Shown: positions 49,324 through 58,593 of the stretch, piece by piece
How positions within the stretch are numbered: the stretch's first letter is position 1
Layout: the number at the start of each line of letters is the position of its first letter
Assembly: GCA_021307325.1 (NCBI GenBank)
Contig: CP089931.1
Span: 124,001-188,000 of the forward strand
Direction of reading: 5' to 3'
DNA length: 64,000 bases
From: Peptoniphilus sp. GNH
GTDB lineage: Bacteria; Bacillota; Clostridia; Tissierellales; Peptoniphilaceae
Notes under the pieces: generated by a model
Told to the model about the DNA's origin: nothing
The model's database searches: none
Seen by the model: the letters and a program-made list of their open reading frames with translations, nothing else
Translations under genes and position numbers: made by a program

Positions 49324-49719
49324 ATGAGTAGAAAAAAGATTGTAGGATATATTTCGGCTATTATAGGTCTCTTGTTAGTGCTTGCACCAAAATTTATAAC
49401 ACCCGTTTGCCCTCCTATGGAAGATGGGATGTTCATGAAATGCCACTGGATGGGAAATATGACTATAGGTATTGGCGCAGTCATTTTAGTATTAGCAATC
49501 ATTCTTATTGTAGTTAAAGATTCAAAAATATCTTTAGGATTATCTATTTCAAATATAGTAATTGGTATTTTAGAGATACTAAACGCTCATGTGCTTATTG
49601 GTGGATGTATGAAAGCTGATATGGCTTGCAGAGCAAGAGCCATTCCATTTTGCACATTGTTGTCAGTCATATTGGTTTTAGTTAATATTTATTATTGTAT
49701 GAAAGAAAAACATTCATAA
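49324..49719 (+). CDS. DUF4418-family membrane protein
   Basis: 131 aa, four membrane helices with a cysteine/methionine-rich loop (CPPMEDGMFMKCHWMGNM, and GGCMKADMACRARAIPFC later). Start ATG 49324 follows AAAGGATG; ATG 49315 is too close to that site. The family is commonly encoded beside FtsX-like ABC transporters and has no assigned function. The Met/Cys-rich loop could bind a metal (inference). Overlaps the ATPase start as TAATG. Confidence 0.82.
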   Translation: MSRKKIVGYISAIIGLLLVLAPKFITPVCPPMEDGMFMKCHWMGNMTIGIGAVILVLAIILIVVKDSKISLGLSISNIVIGILEILNAHVLIGGCMKADMACRARAIPFCTLLSVILVLVNIYYCMKEKHS

Positions 49720-50396
49720 TGGAATTAATAATTAAAACTGAGAATTTAAGTAAGAGTTTTAAGAGAGGTTCTAATACACTTTTTGCAGTTAAAAATGTAA
49801 ACTTTACCTTGAAGAAGGGAGATTTTGTCAATATAATTGGCAGAAGTGGTTCAGGGAAGTCAACTTTTTTAAATCTTTTGTCTGGTTTATTAAAGCCGAC
49901 TGAAGGTAAAATTTTTGCTAAGGGCAAAGATATGAGTGATTTTTCTGATAGAGAAATTAGCAAATATAGGAATGAAATCATAGGTTTTGTGCCACAAAGT
50001 CTAGGAACACTTCCAAATTTAAATGTTTTAGAGAATGTGTCTCTTCCTTATTATCTATTTAAAAGAGATGACTCTTCTTATGAAAAAGCAGCTATGCTTC
50101 TTGATGAGATGGGAATTTTGCATTTGAAAGATGATTTTCCTAGAAATTTATCTGGAGGAGAGCTAAAAAGAGTGCTGATAGCCAGATCTATGATTAATTC
50201 GCCGGAACTTTTGATTTTAGATGAGCCTACAAGTGATTTGGATAAAAATACTACTGTGGAGATAATGGATTTATTAAAAAAAATAAATTCTAAAGGTACT
50301 GCACTTATTATAGTTACTCATGAGCTTGATATTTTAAAATATGGCAATACACTTTGCCAAATGGAAGATGGAAGTTTAATAAAAAAAGAGGGATAG
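49719..50396 (+). CDS. ABC transporter ATPase (LolD/MacB type)
   Basis: 225 aa. Walker A GRSGSGKST (41-49), Q-loop in GFVPQSLGTL, signature LSGGELKRV, Walker B LLILDEPTSDLD. Start ATG 49719 overlaps the DUF4418 stop. This type pairs with FtsX/MacB-like permeases; three such permeases lie downstream in the same operon. Confidence 0.9.
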   Translation: MELIIKTENLSKSFKRGSNTLFAVKNVNFTLKKGDFVNIIGRSGSGKSTFLNLLSGLLKPTEGKIFAKGKDMSDFSDREISKYRNEIIGFVPQSLGTLPNLNVLENVSLPYYLFKRDDSSYEKAAMLLDEMGILHLKDDFPRNLSGGELKRVLIARSMINSPELLILDEPTSDLDKNTTVEIMDLLKKINSKGTALIIVTHELDILKYGNTLCQMEDGSLIKKEG

Positions 50397-50398
50397 AG

Positions 50399-51736
50399 AT
50401 GAATTTATTAAAGAAAATGACTAGCATTTTTGCAATTATGGCAATCATGATTAGCATGACTTTAACGCTTGCTTTTGCAGCAGAAACACAGTACACTAAT
50501 TGGGTTGAAGTCGCTGATGCTATGTCAGAACATTTACAAAAAGCTGTGGAAGTTTACAAGCCTGGAGATAAGGATGCTAAAAAAGCAGCCACAGATGCAG
50601 TTAATGTAGCTTACTTTAAATTCTATGAAAAAATAGGATTTGAAAAAACAACTATGTCTGCAATTTCAGGCCAAAGGGGTTCAATGGTTGAACATCAATT
50701 TTACAGAGCAAAAAATTCTATCAAAGAAGATGCAGACCCAAAAGAAGTTAAAGATGAAATTGATGCACTTATAACTTATCTTCATGAAGATGCTCATACT
50801 CTTGATGGAACCTCTGGAGATTCTAAGTCCAGTGGTCAAAGTCAAGAAGATGCAAACAGCCTTTCAACAGGTCAATTGTTGGGAGAGCTGCTAAAAAGAT
50901 TTGGCACATTTTTTGCGGTTCTTGGACTTACACTTCGTGAAGGACTTGAAGCCATTTTAGTTGTAGCTGCCATTGCTGCATATTTATCAAAGACTAATAA
51001 TAGAATTTATTTAAAAGGTGTATATATTGGAGCCTTGCTAGGCATTGTTTTTTCAGCAGTCCTAGCTGGAGTATTTAATATCATCGCCAATACAGTGGGA
51101 GAAGTTGAGTCTGGAATGGGACAAGAAATATTCGAAGGAATTGCGATGTTTCTTGCTGTTATCGTACTATTTTATGTATCCAATTGGATGCTTTCTAAAT
51201 CTGAAGTTGAAGTTTGGAATAGATACATTAAAAACAAAGTTGAACAATCTGTTTCCAAGGGTAATTATTTTGCCTTAGCTTTCACTTCATTCTTAGCAGT
51301 AGCAAGAGAGGGTGCAGAACTTATTTTGTTTTTCCAAGGTATGAGAACAGGCATTTCTGATAATCCAATGCATATGTGGATTGGACTTTTAGTTGCCGCC
51401 ATAATACTTGCAATTGTATATTATTTAATTGCTAAAGTTTCTGTAAGGCTACCATTAAAACCATTCTTTACATTTACTTCTTGGCTAATGTTTATACTTT
51501 GCTTGTCTTTCTTAGGAAAGGGCATAGGAGAATTACAAGAAGCAGATGTAATTGGCAGAACTATAGTTCCTTGGATGAATGGATGGTCTGCTGAAGTTAT
51601 AGGTATATATGATAGGTATGAAAATCTTATTCCACAAATTATTCTATTAGTAGTAACCATTGTTTCTGTTATCTATCAAAATAATAGAAACAAAAAAATT
51701 AAAGCTGAGCTTGAAGCCAGCCAAGAAAAAAAATAG
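50399..51736 (+). CDS. Ftr1-family high-affinity iron permease
   Basis: 445 aa. Signal peptide (~1-28), a ~130-residue extracellular helical domain, then about seven membrane helices. Both REGxE iron motifs are visible: REGLE (180-184) and REGAE (303-307). Homologous to EfeU/FetM/FtrC and Campylobacter Cj1658. Start ATG 50399 after GAGGGATAGAG; an upstream ATG at 50354 lies within the ATPase gene. Next to P19, its usual partner. Confidence 0.93.
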   Translation: MNLLKKMTSIFAIMAIMISMTLTLAFAAETQYTNWVEVADAMSEHLQKAVEVYKPGDKDAKKAATDAVNVAYFKFYEKIGFEKTTMSAISGQRGSMVEHQFYRAKNSIKEDADPKEVKDEIDALITYLHEDAHTLDGTSGDSKSSGQSQEDANSLSTGQLLGELLKRFGTFFAVLGLTLREGLEAILVVAAIAAYLSKTNNRIYLKGVYIGALLGIVFSAVLAGVFNIIANTVGEVESGMGQEIFEGIAMFLAVIVLFYVSNWMLSKSEVEVWNRYIKNKVEQSVSKGNYFALAFTSFLAVAREGAELILFFQGMRTGISDNPMHMWIGLLVAAIILAIVYYLIAKVSVRLPLKPFFTFTSWLMFILCLSFLGKGIGELQEADVIGRTIVPWMNGWSAEVIGIYDRYENLIPQIILLVVTIVSVIYQNNRNKKIKAELEASQEKK

Positions 51737-51745
51737 GAGGGTATT

Positions 51746-52411
51746 ATGTTAAAAAAGAAAAGTTTATTTCTTGTTGTTATGACGCTTGTGGGTGCATTAA
51801 TGTTTACAGCTTGTGGTAAAAAAGAAGATACAAAAGCTAATAATGCAGCTAAAACTTCTACAGAAGAAAAAGCACCAGCTGAAGAAAACAAAAAAGAAAC
51901 AGGAGATGCAAAAGCTGCAGCTCCAGGAGAAGATGCAGGATTTGAAGAATTTCCAATTGGCGATGACCAAACTAAAGGACCTTTAGTAATCTCTGGTGTA
52001 TATTTCCAACCAGTTGATATGGAACCAGCAGGAAACTCAATTCCTAAAGAAGAAGCTGACTGCCATATTGAAGCTGACATTACAGCATCACAAGAAGGTT
52101 CAACATTAGGTTATGGTGTTGGTGATTTTGTTCCATGGTTAAAAGTAAAAGCTTATTTACAAAAGAAAGGTTCAGACCATGTTCAAGAAGTAGCTTTCAT
52201 GCCAATGAACGCATCTGATGGTCCGCACTATGGTGCAAATGTTAAATTTGACGAAGGTGTTGGTGTTTATGATGTAAAATTCGAAGTAGCTGCACCAGGT
52301 AATGACTACTTACTACACGTAGATAAAGAAACTGGTGTAACAGGTAGATTCTGGACAGAACCACTTGTTGCAGAATGGACTGACTTCGAATGGAACGGAC
52401 CACAATGGTAA
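51746..52411 (+). CDS. P19/Tpd-family iron- and copper-binding lipoprotein
   Basis: 221 aa. Lipobox FTAC (Cys23), an Ala/Glu/Lys-rich linker (~27-60), then the P19 immunoglobulin-like domain. Metal-site residues expected in the family are present: Met in PVDMEPAG, His/Glu in CHIEADITA, and His in DGPHYGANVKF. In Campylobacter and E. coli (FetP) P19 acts with an Ftr1 permease. AGGAGG start. The lipid anchor suits a Gram-positive cell with no periplasm. Confidence 0.93.
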   Translation: MLKKKSLFLVVMTLVGALMFTACGKKEDTKANNAAKTSTEEKAPAEENKKETGDAKAAAPGEDAGFEEFPIGDDQTKGPLVISGVYFQPVDMEPAGNSIPKEEADCHIEADITASQEGSTLGYGVGDFVPWLKVKAYLQKKGSDHVQEVAFMPMNASDGPHYGANVKFDEGVGVYDVKFEVAAPGNDYLLHVDKETGVTGRFWTEPLVAEWTDFEWNGPQW

Positions 52412-52436
52412 AATTTTGAAAATTTTTAATATTTTG

Positions 52437-52458
52437 AAGGGGAATTCACGTTCCCCTT
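52437..52458 (+). terminator. hairpin between p19 and the DUF2318 gene
   Basis: AAGGGGAA pairs with TTCCCCTT (8 bp, 6-base loop). There is no T-run after it, so it is more likely an mRNA processing or stability element that lets p19 accumulate above downstream genes. Confidence 0.45.
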
Positions 52459-52468
52459 ATATGCATTT

Positions 52469-53731
52469 ATGGGGGGTGAAATTATTTTAAAAATTTTTAT
52501 TAAAGTTATGGAGGCGGGAATAGCCTTTTCTCTAATGATTTCTTTAATACTTGCCTATTATACAACTAAAGAGAGCAAATATAAAAAGTATGTTATTATA
52601 ATTTCTTTAGTTTTAGGGGTAATTGCAGCATTTGTTTCAATAATTATAAGAAATATACCTAATTTTATTAATAGAACAGAATTGAATTTCTGGTCTATGG
52701 TACCCATAGTTATCTCAGTATTTTTAATATTAATTTTTATGATATTTGAAGATAAGATAAATGCTAAAATTTATGATAATTTCATTTCATCATCGGTTGT
52801 TGTTTATCTTGTAGGAATTTGTTTTTATTATTTACCGTATGTATTTAACCAATCAAACAAATTTGTATATTATGGCGAAAGTGCTGTTTCAACTATTGTA
52901 CTTTTTAGGATTTTAGGCTTTGTTTTTGGAATAATCATGATGATTTTATCAGGGCTTGCTATATATAAGTCTTCAGTTAAACTTGAAGGTAAAAACTTAA
53001 AGATTATTGTTTTTTTGAGCTTGGTATGTTCGGGTATCAGCCAATTTAATATCATAATTCAAAGGTTTTATTCTAAAGGGATTATTCCTAGAAATGTTAA
53101 CTTTTTTAGAGTTATTGCATTTATAGCTAATCACGAAAATGTGTTTTTATTTGCAACAATGTTAATTATGATAGTTATTCCAGTAATTTTATATAAGCAA
53201 AATATTAAAGTTAATGAAGAATATAGCAATAGAGCTCAGTTAAGGAAAATAAAGTATAGAATGAAGAATAAAAGACGTTGGGCAATTTTTTTCCTTGTCG
53301 TTTTATTTATTAATACTTTTTCATTAACGGCTGGAAAGGCATATGCTAATAAGGGACAGGCTCTTTCACCACCAGAAGATTATCAAACTGAAAATGGAAT
53401 GATTGTTATTCCTATAAGCAGCTTAGAGGATATGCATTTGCACAGATATTTGTATAAGGCAAAAGATGGTGTACAAATGAGATTTTTCTGTATTAAAAAA
53501 TCAGAAGGTTCCTATGGAGTTGTACTTGATGCCTGCGAGATATGTGGTCCATCAGGATATTTTGAAAGAGGCGATGATATTATTTGTAAGTTGTGCGACG
53601 TTGTAATGAATAGGGGTACAATAGGTTTTAAGGGTGGATGCAACCCAATACCTTTCCCATACATTGTCCATGATAAAAAGATAAAGATTGCGCCAAAGGA
53701 TCTTGACGCATTGTCTTATGTATTTAAGTAG
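52469..53731 (+). CDS. DUF2318 iron-sulfur/heme-like membrane protein
   Basis: 420 aa. About seven membrane helices occupy residues 1-~285; a soluble DUF2318 domain follows (RFFCIKKSEGSYGVVLDACE). It has cysteine pairs in CEIC (with GPSGYFERGDDIICKLC) and a further Cys in GGCNPIPFP. This matches the Fe-S membrane proteins encoded beside P19/Ftr1 (as in the Campylobacter cj1658-1663 region) and suggests a redox step. Start ATG 52469 has a poor ribosome site; ATG 52508 is an alternative. Confidence 0.85.
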   Translation: MGGEIILKIFIKVMEAGIAFSLMISLILAYYTTKESKYKKYVIIISLVLGVIAAFVSIIIRNIPNFINRTELNFWSMVPIVISVFLILIFMIFEDKINAKIYDNFISSSVVVYLVGICFYYLPYVFNQSNKFVYYGESAVSTIVLFRILGFVFGIIMMILSGLAIYKSSVKLEGKNLKIIVFLSLVCSGISQFNIIIQRFYSKGIIPRNVNFFRVIAFIANHENVFLFATMLIMIVIPVILYKQNIKVNEEYSNRAQLRKIKYRMKNKRRWAIFFLVVLFINTFSLTAGKAYANKGQALSPPEDYQTENGMIVIPISSLEDMHLHRYLYKAKDGVQMRFFCIKKSEGSYGVVLDACEICGPSGYFERGDDIICKLCDVVMNRGTIGFKGGCNPIPFPYIVHDKKIKIAPKDLDALSYVFK

Positions 53732-53739
53732 GAGGGCTT

Positions 53740-55023
53740 ATGTTTTGGAGAATAGTTAAAGGAGCGCTTTTTAGACAAAAGGGAAAGATGGTTCTTATTG
53801 CATTTACAGTTGCCCTTGGAGCTTCTCTTGCCACTTCAATGTTAAATACCATGCTCGGTGTTGGAGATAAAGTTAATCAAGAATTAAAGACTTATGGAGC
53901 AAATATTAACGTATTGCCTAAGGAAGCTTCTCTTCTTGATGATTTGTATGGCATGCAAGAAAAAGAGGGGCAGGTTCAAAAATATTTAAAGGAATCAGAA
54001 CTTCCTAACATTAAAACTATTTTTTGGGCTTACAATATTGTAGACTATACGCCATATCTTAACACTTGGGTTTCTTGTAATAATGATTCTAAACATACTA
54101 AGATGGTAGGAACATGGTTTAATAATCATATGGATTTGCCTACTGGAGAATCAGTTGATACTGGTATGATTAGACTTAAAAACTGGTGGGAAGTTCAAGG
54201 CGAGTGGTTATCAGAAAATGATAGCGATTCAGTTATGCTTGGAAAGATTTTTGCAGACAGAAATGGATTTAAAGTTGGTGATGAAATCCAACTAAAAAGC
54301 AATAATTTAGACAAAAAATTAAAAGTTAAGGGTATTTTCTCATCAGGTTCTGATGAAGATGCATTTATATATTCTACTTTAAAAACAGCACAAGAATTTG
54401 CTGGAGTTACTGGAGTTGTAAATAAAGTTGAAGTATCAGCTCTTACTACACCAGACAATGACTTAGCAAGAAAGGCTGCCAGAAACCCACTATCTTTAAC
54501 TATTAAGGAAAGGGAAGTATGGTATTGTACAGCTTATGTTTCTGCTATTTGTTATCAAATAACAGAAGTAATGACTGATTCTGTGGCTAAGCCAATTCGC
54601 CAAGTTGCAGAAAGTGAAGGAGATATTTTAAATAAGACTACTCTTCTTATGGTTTTAATTACAGTATTAACTTTGATTGGTTCAGGCTTTGGTATTTCTA
54701 ATCTTATTACAGCATCTGTAATGGAAAGATCTAATGAAATTGGACTTCAAAAAGCTATAGGGGCGTCAAATGGAAGGATAATTTGCATAATTCTTGTGGA
54801 AATAATTTTGACAGCGATATTTGGAACAGTTATAGGTTACGGTGTTGGTCTGCTACTTACTCAGATTATTGGCCTAACCGTTTTTGGCTCGGCAATAGCT
54901 CCAACAGCTATGGTAGTTCCTATTGTAGCAATACTTATTATTCTTGTTACAATATTGGGGTCAATACCAGCTATAAGATACCTTTTGAATTTAAATCCAA
55001 CGGAGGTACTACATGGCAGATAA
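53740..55023 (+). CDS. FtsX/MacB-type ABC transporter permease 1
   Basis: 427 aa. One N-terminal helix (VLIAFTVALGASLATSMLNT), a large extracellular domain (~50-290), then three C-terminal helices with the family signature ERSNEIGLQKAIGASNGRII. Such permeases are mechanotransmitters rather than channels. AGGAGG start. Its 3' end overlaps the next permease by 11 bp. Position matches cj1661 of the Campylobacter p19 operon. Confidence 0.9.
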   Translation: MFWRIVKGALFRQKGKMVLIAFTVALGASLATSMLNTMLGVGDKVNQELKTYGANINVLPKEASLLDDLYGMQEKEGQVQKYLKESELPNIKTIFWAYNIVDYTPYLNTWVSCNNDSKHTKMVGTWFNNHMDLPTGESVDTGMIRLKNWWEVQGEWLSENDSDSVMLGKIFADRNGFKVGDEIQLKSNNLDKKLKVKGIFSSGSDEDAFIYSTLKTAQEFAGVTGVVNKVEVSALTTPDNDLARKAARNPLSLTIKEREVWYCTAYVSAICYQITEVMTDSVAKPIRQVAESEGDILNKTTLLMVLITVLTLIGSGFGISNLITASVMERSNEIGLQKAIGASNGRIICIILVEIILTAIFGTVIGYGVGLLLTQIIGLTVFGSAIAPTAMVVPIVAILIILVTILGSIPAIRYLLNLNPTEVLHGR

Positions 55024-56161
55024 ACAAAGTAAAAATAAATTTTACTTAAAAATGATAATGACTTCCTTGGCAAGGAGACGTGCAAGAATGTTAACAGCAC
55101 TACTTGCTATAGCTATGGGAGCAACAATTATTTCAGGACTTGTTACTATTTACTATGATATTCCTAGACAAATGGGTAAGGAGTTTAGGTCTTATGGTGC
55201 AAATATGTTGGTAATTCCCACTAACCCTGATAAAAAAATTACCAATGAACAGTTAGATGAAGTTAAATCGTTAATTCCTTCAGGAAAGCTTGTCGGTCAG
55301 GCACCCTATATTTATGCAAATGCAAAAGTTAATGAACAACCTTATATGCTTGCAGGTACAGATTTAAAGGGAGCGAAAGAAAATTCTCCATACTGGCTTA
55401 TTGACGGTTCATGGCCTGAAAAATCGAGAGAAGTTTTAATAGGTAATGAAGTTTCAAAGGCTTTGGAATTAAAAGAGGGAGATAAAATTATTATAAATAC
55501 TCCCAAAGTTAATGGAGAAGGTTCTATAGATACTAATTTTGTTGTTTCAGGAGTTGTAACAACAGGTGGTAAAGAAGAAGAACTTATTTTTATGAGTATT
55601 GATGATATTTCACAGCTTGTTAAAGACAAAAATTTTGATATCGTAGAATATTCAATAGAAGCTGAACAAAATGAACTTTCAAAAATAGTATCAAATATTT
55701 CACAAAAGGATGGATCTCTAACTCCACAAATGGTAAAAAGAGTTACCGCCTCACAAGATATAGTTTTGAATAAATTACAAGCTCTTGTCTTCATTGTAAC
55801 GATAATAATATTATTCATAATGATGATATGTGTATCCACAACAATGATGGCAGTTGTAACTGAAAGGCGTAAAGAAATAGGTCTTAAGAAAGCTTTGGGC
55901 GCCACAAATTCGTCAGTAATTGTTGACTTTTTAGGTGAAGGAGCATTTTTGGGGGTTTTTGGTGGACTTTTAGGTGTTGCATTAGGATATATATTTGCCA
56001 ATAGAGTAAGTATTTCGGTATTTGCTAGAAAGGTAAGTTTCTTGCCTCTTTTAGTACCTATGACAATTATTGTCTGTATAGTAATAACTATAGTTGCATC
56101 TTTAATACCAGTATCTAAAACTGTTGATATTGATCCAGCTTTAGTGCTTCGTGGAGAATAG
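55013..56161 (+). CDS. FtsX/MacB-type ABC transporter permease 2
   Basis: 382 aa with the same layout: N-terminal helix (MLTALLAIAMGATIISGLVT), extracellular domain, and three helices with ERRKEIGLKKALGATNSSVI. Starts within the end of permease 1 (GGAGGTACTACATG site). It probably forms a heterodimer with permease 1 driven by the following ATPase. Confidence 0.9.
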   Translation: MADKQSKNKFYLKMIMTSLARRRARMLTALLAIAMGATIISGLVTIYYDIPRQMGKEFRSYGANMLVIPTNPDKKITNEQLDEVKSLIPSGKLVGQAPYIYANAKVNEQPYMLAGTDLKGAKENSPYWLIDGSWPEKSREVLIGNEVSKALELKEGDKIIINTPKVNGEGSIDTNFVVSGVVTTGGKEEELIFMSIDDISQLVKDKNFDIVEYSIEAEQNELSKIVSNISQKDGSLTPQMVKRVTASQDIVLNKLQALVFIVTIIILFIMMICVSTTMMAVVTERRKEIGLKKALGATNSSVIVDFLGEGAFLGVFGGLLGVALGYIFANRVSISVFARKVSFLPLLVPMTIIVCIVITIVASLIPVSKTVDIDPALVLRGE

Positions 56162-56172
56162 AAAGGAATTTT

Positions 56173-56892
56173 ATGGATATATTAAAACTTGTAGATGTTT
56201 CAAAAATTTATGGTGAACTTAAAGCCCTTGACAAAATCAATTTAAGTGTAGAAAAGGGCGAATGGATTTCTATAATGGGTCCATCAGGTTCTGGTAAAAC
56301 AACAATGATGAATATTATTGGTGCCATGGATAAACCTTCACTTGGTGAAGTTATTTTGGATGGTGAAGATGTGGCAAAAAAATCATCTAAGGAACTAACA
56401 GTTATTAGAAGGGATAAGATAGGACTTATTTTCCAACAATTTCATTTAGTTAATTATTTAAGTGCTTTGGAAAATGTAATGATGTCACAATATTATCATT
56501 CTATGCCAGATGCACAAGAAGCAATGGAAGCTTTGGCTGCAGTAGGTCTTGCTGATAGAGCCAAGCACTTACCCAACCAATTATCAGGTGGGGAACAACA
56601 AAGAGTATGCATTGCTAGAGCTCTTATTAATCATCCTACAATACTTTTAGCCGATGAACCTACAGGAAATTTGGATGAAAAGAATGAATATATAGTTCTT
56701 GATATATTTGAAAAACTTCACAATGCAGGATCAACAATTATTGTTGTAACTCACGACCCTGAAGTCGGTGAAGAATCTGAAAGAATGATAACTCTTGAAC
56801 ATGGTAGAATTTCAAAAGAAGAAAAAATGAAAAGAAAAAGACCAGTTCTTGATTCTGTAAAAAAAGATGAAAAACTTAAGGAGTTTATATGA
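56173..56892 (+). CDS. ABC transporter ATPase (LolD/MacB type)
   Basis: 239 aa. Walker A GPSGSGKTT (36-44), signature LSGGEQQRV, Walker B ILLADEPTGNLDE, switch VVTHDPE. A basic C-terminal extension (KEEKMKRKRPVLDSVKKDEK) is beyond the usual end. Its stop overlaps the FMN-binding gene start by four bases. Confidence 0.93.
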   Translation: MDILKLVDVSKIYGELKALDKINLSVEKGEWISIMGPSGSGKTTMMNIIGAMDKPSLGEVILDGEDVAKKSSKELTVIRRDKIGLIFQQFHLVNYLSALENVMMSQYYHSMPDAQEAMEALAAVGLADRAKHLPNQLSGGEQQRVCIARALINHPTILLADEPTGNLDEKNEYIVLDIFEKLHNAGSTIIVVTHDPEVGEESERMITLEHGRISKEEKMKRKRPVLDSVKKDEKLKEFI

Positions 56893-57314
56893 GAAAAAAT
56901 TTAAATGTATTAATAATTTTTTCTTTGGGGCTTGTACTAGTTGCTTGTGGAGGAGATAAAAAAGAAGAAGCTCCAAGCGTAAGCTATAAGGACGGCACAT
57001 ATCATGGAGAATCTGCCAAAGATGAAAGAGGCGGACTTGTAAAGGTGGATATAACTGTTAAAGACAATAAGATTGAATCTTGCACAATGCAAGACATTGA
57101 TGGAGATGGAAAAGAAAAGGATGAATCTTATGGTCAAAGCCAAAATGAAGGACTATATAAGATAGCCCAACAAGCTATAAATCTTGCAAAGTCATACCCA
57201 GATAGATTAGTGGAAAAAGGAAATCCTGAAGGAGTGGACGTTATTTCGGGGGCAACAGGAACTTACAAGCAATTTATAGAAGCTTGCAATAATGCTCTTG
57301 ATGGTGCAAAATAA
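56889..57314 (+). CDS. FMN-binding-domain lipoprotein
   Basis: 141 aa. Lipobox LVAC (Cys20), then an FMN_bind domain (YKDGTYHGESAKDERGGLVK) with the flavinylation motif SGAT at 120-123, where Thr123 would carry covalent FMN attached by ApbE. The same domain is used in RnfG/NqrC and in extracytosolic electron transfer. In an iron operon it may deliver electrons for ferric reduction (inference). Stop and next start overlap by one base (TAATG). Confidence 0.9.
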   Translation: MRKNLNVLIIFSLGLVLVACGGDKKEEAPSVSYKDGTYHGESAKDERGGLVKVDITVKDNKIESCTMQDIDGDGKEKDESYGQSQNEGLYKIAQQAINLAKSYPDRLVEKGNPEGVDVISGATGTYKQFIEACNNALDGAK

Positions 57315-58516
57315 TGAAAGATTTATACACAATTAATTTAGCAAAAAAAAATATAGAAAATAAGAAGACAAGATCAATTACCTTGATTTTTCTTGTAGGA
57401 ATTTTAACTTTTATTTTATTCATGTCATCATTTATAATTTTTTCTCTTAAAAATGGCATGAAATCTTTATCAGATAGAATGGGAGCAGACATTATAGTAG
57501 TTCCAGAAGGTTATGATTCTAAAATTACAGGTGCAATATTAAGGGGAGAACCTAATACATTTTTTTTTGACAAGGACATATTAAGTAGAGTAAAAAAAAT
57601 ACCGGGCATAGAAAAAGCTTGTGGCCAAGTTTATCTAGCTACACTTTCTGCTGGATGCTGTTCTTTTCCCATTCAAGTTATAGGAATTGACTTTTCTGAT
57701 GACTTTAGCGTTAAACCTTGGCTTGAAAAACAGATTAAAACGCCAATTAAAGCTGGGCAAGTTGTTGTTGGTGCTAACATTGTGGGGAATATTAATCATA
57801 AGGTTAAATTTTTTAATCAAGAATTTGATATAAGAGGTAGGCTTGCAAAAACGGGCATGGGTTTTGATAATTCAGTTTTTATGACAATAGAAGAAACTCA
57901 TAGATTAGCCAAGGAATATGAAAAGATAATTAATCATCCGGTGGCAAAAAAAGATGAGATATCTTCTATTTTAGTAAAAGTTGAAAAAAACAAAGATCCA
58001 AAAACAATTCAAAAATTTATTAAAGAAGAATTTAAAAAAGAAAAAGTGTATCCTTTATTGCCAAGAAAAATAATGACAGAAGTTTCAGATTCAGCAAAAA
58101 ACATGCTTATATATGTGTATATATTGATAGCTTTGATTTGGATACTAGCTTTCTTTATTTTAAGTCTTGTAAATACCTTATCAGTTAAGGAAAGAAAAAG
58201 AGAATTTGCAACCATAAGGATATTAGGAGCAACAAAGAAAAAACTCAGTGAAGTAGTTCTTGTTGAATCTATGCTAATTAATGGTACAGGTGCAGTCATA
58301 GGTTCTGTGCTTTCCTTTGTTTTAAGTATAACTTTCAATAATGTATTTTCATCAATTTTGAATATGCCTTTTTTAAGACCGAATATATTCCTTATGATTC
58401 TAATGTTAATAATAGTAATAATTTTGGGAACCTTGTTAGGACCAATATCTTCAATTATTGCTATTAATAAAATAAATAAAGTAGAATTATTATTGATGCA
58501 AAGAGATAATGATTAA
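57314..58516 (+). CDS. FtsX/MacB-type ABC transporter permease 3
   Basis: 400 aa. N-terminal helix (SITLIFLVGILTFILFMSSF), extracellular domain with a vicinal Cys pair (SAGCCSFPIQVIG), and C-terminal helices with ERKREFATIRILGATKKKLS. It may pair with the first ATPase (49719) of the operon, which otherwise has no dedicated permease. Last gene before the terminator. Confidence 0.9.
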   Translation: MKDLYTINLAKKNIENKKTRSITLIFLVGILTFILFMSSFIIFSLKNGMKSLSDRMGADIIVVPEGYDSKITGAILRGEPNTFFFDKDILSRVKKIPGIEKACGQVYLATLSAGCCSFPIQVIGIDFSDDFSVKPWLEKQIKTPIKAGQVVVGANIVGNINHKVKFFNQEFDIRGRLAKTGMGFDNSVFMTIEETHRLAKEYEKIINHPVAKKDEISSILVKVEKNKDPKTIQKFIKEEFKKEKVYPLLPRKIMTEVSDSAKNMLIYVYILIALIWILAFFILSLVNTLSVKERKREFATIRILGATKKKLSEVVLVESMLINGTGAVIGSVLSFVLSITFNNVFSSILNMPFLRPNIFLMILMLIIVIILGTLLGPISSIIAINKINKVELLLMQRDND

Positions 58517-58539
58517 AATAGGCTATTTGTCAAATTTTG

Positions 58540-58570
58540 GGGAGACTTGTTAACTCGAGTCTCTCTTTTC
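58540..58570 (+). terminator. terminator of the iron operon
   Basis: GGGAGACT (58540-58547) pairs with AGTCTCTC (58558-58565), followed by TTTT. Confidence 0.7.
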
Positions 58571-58593
58571 ATTTAAAAATCAATACTTAAACG

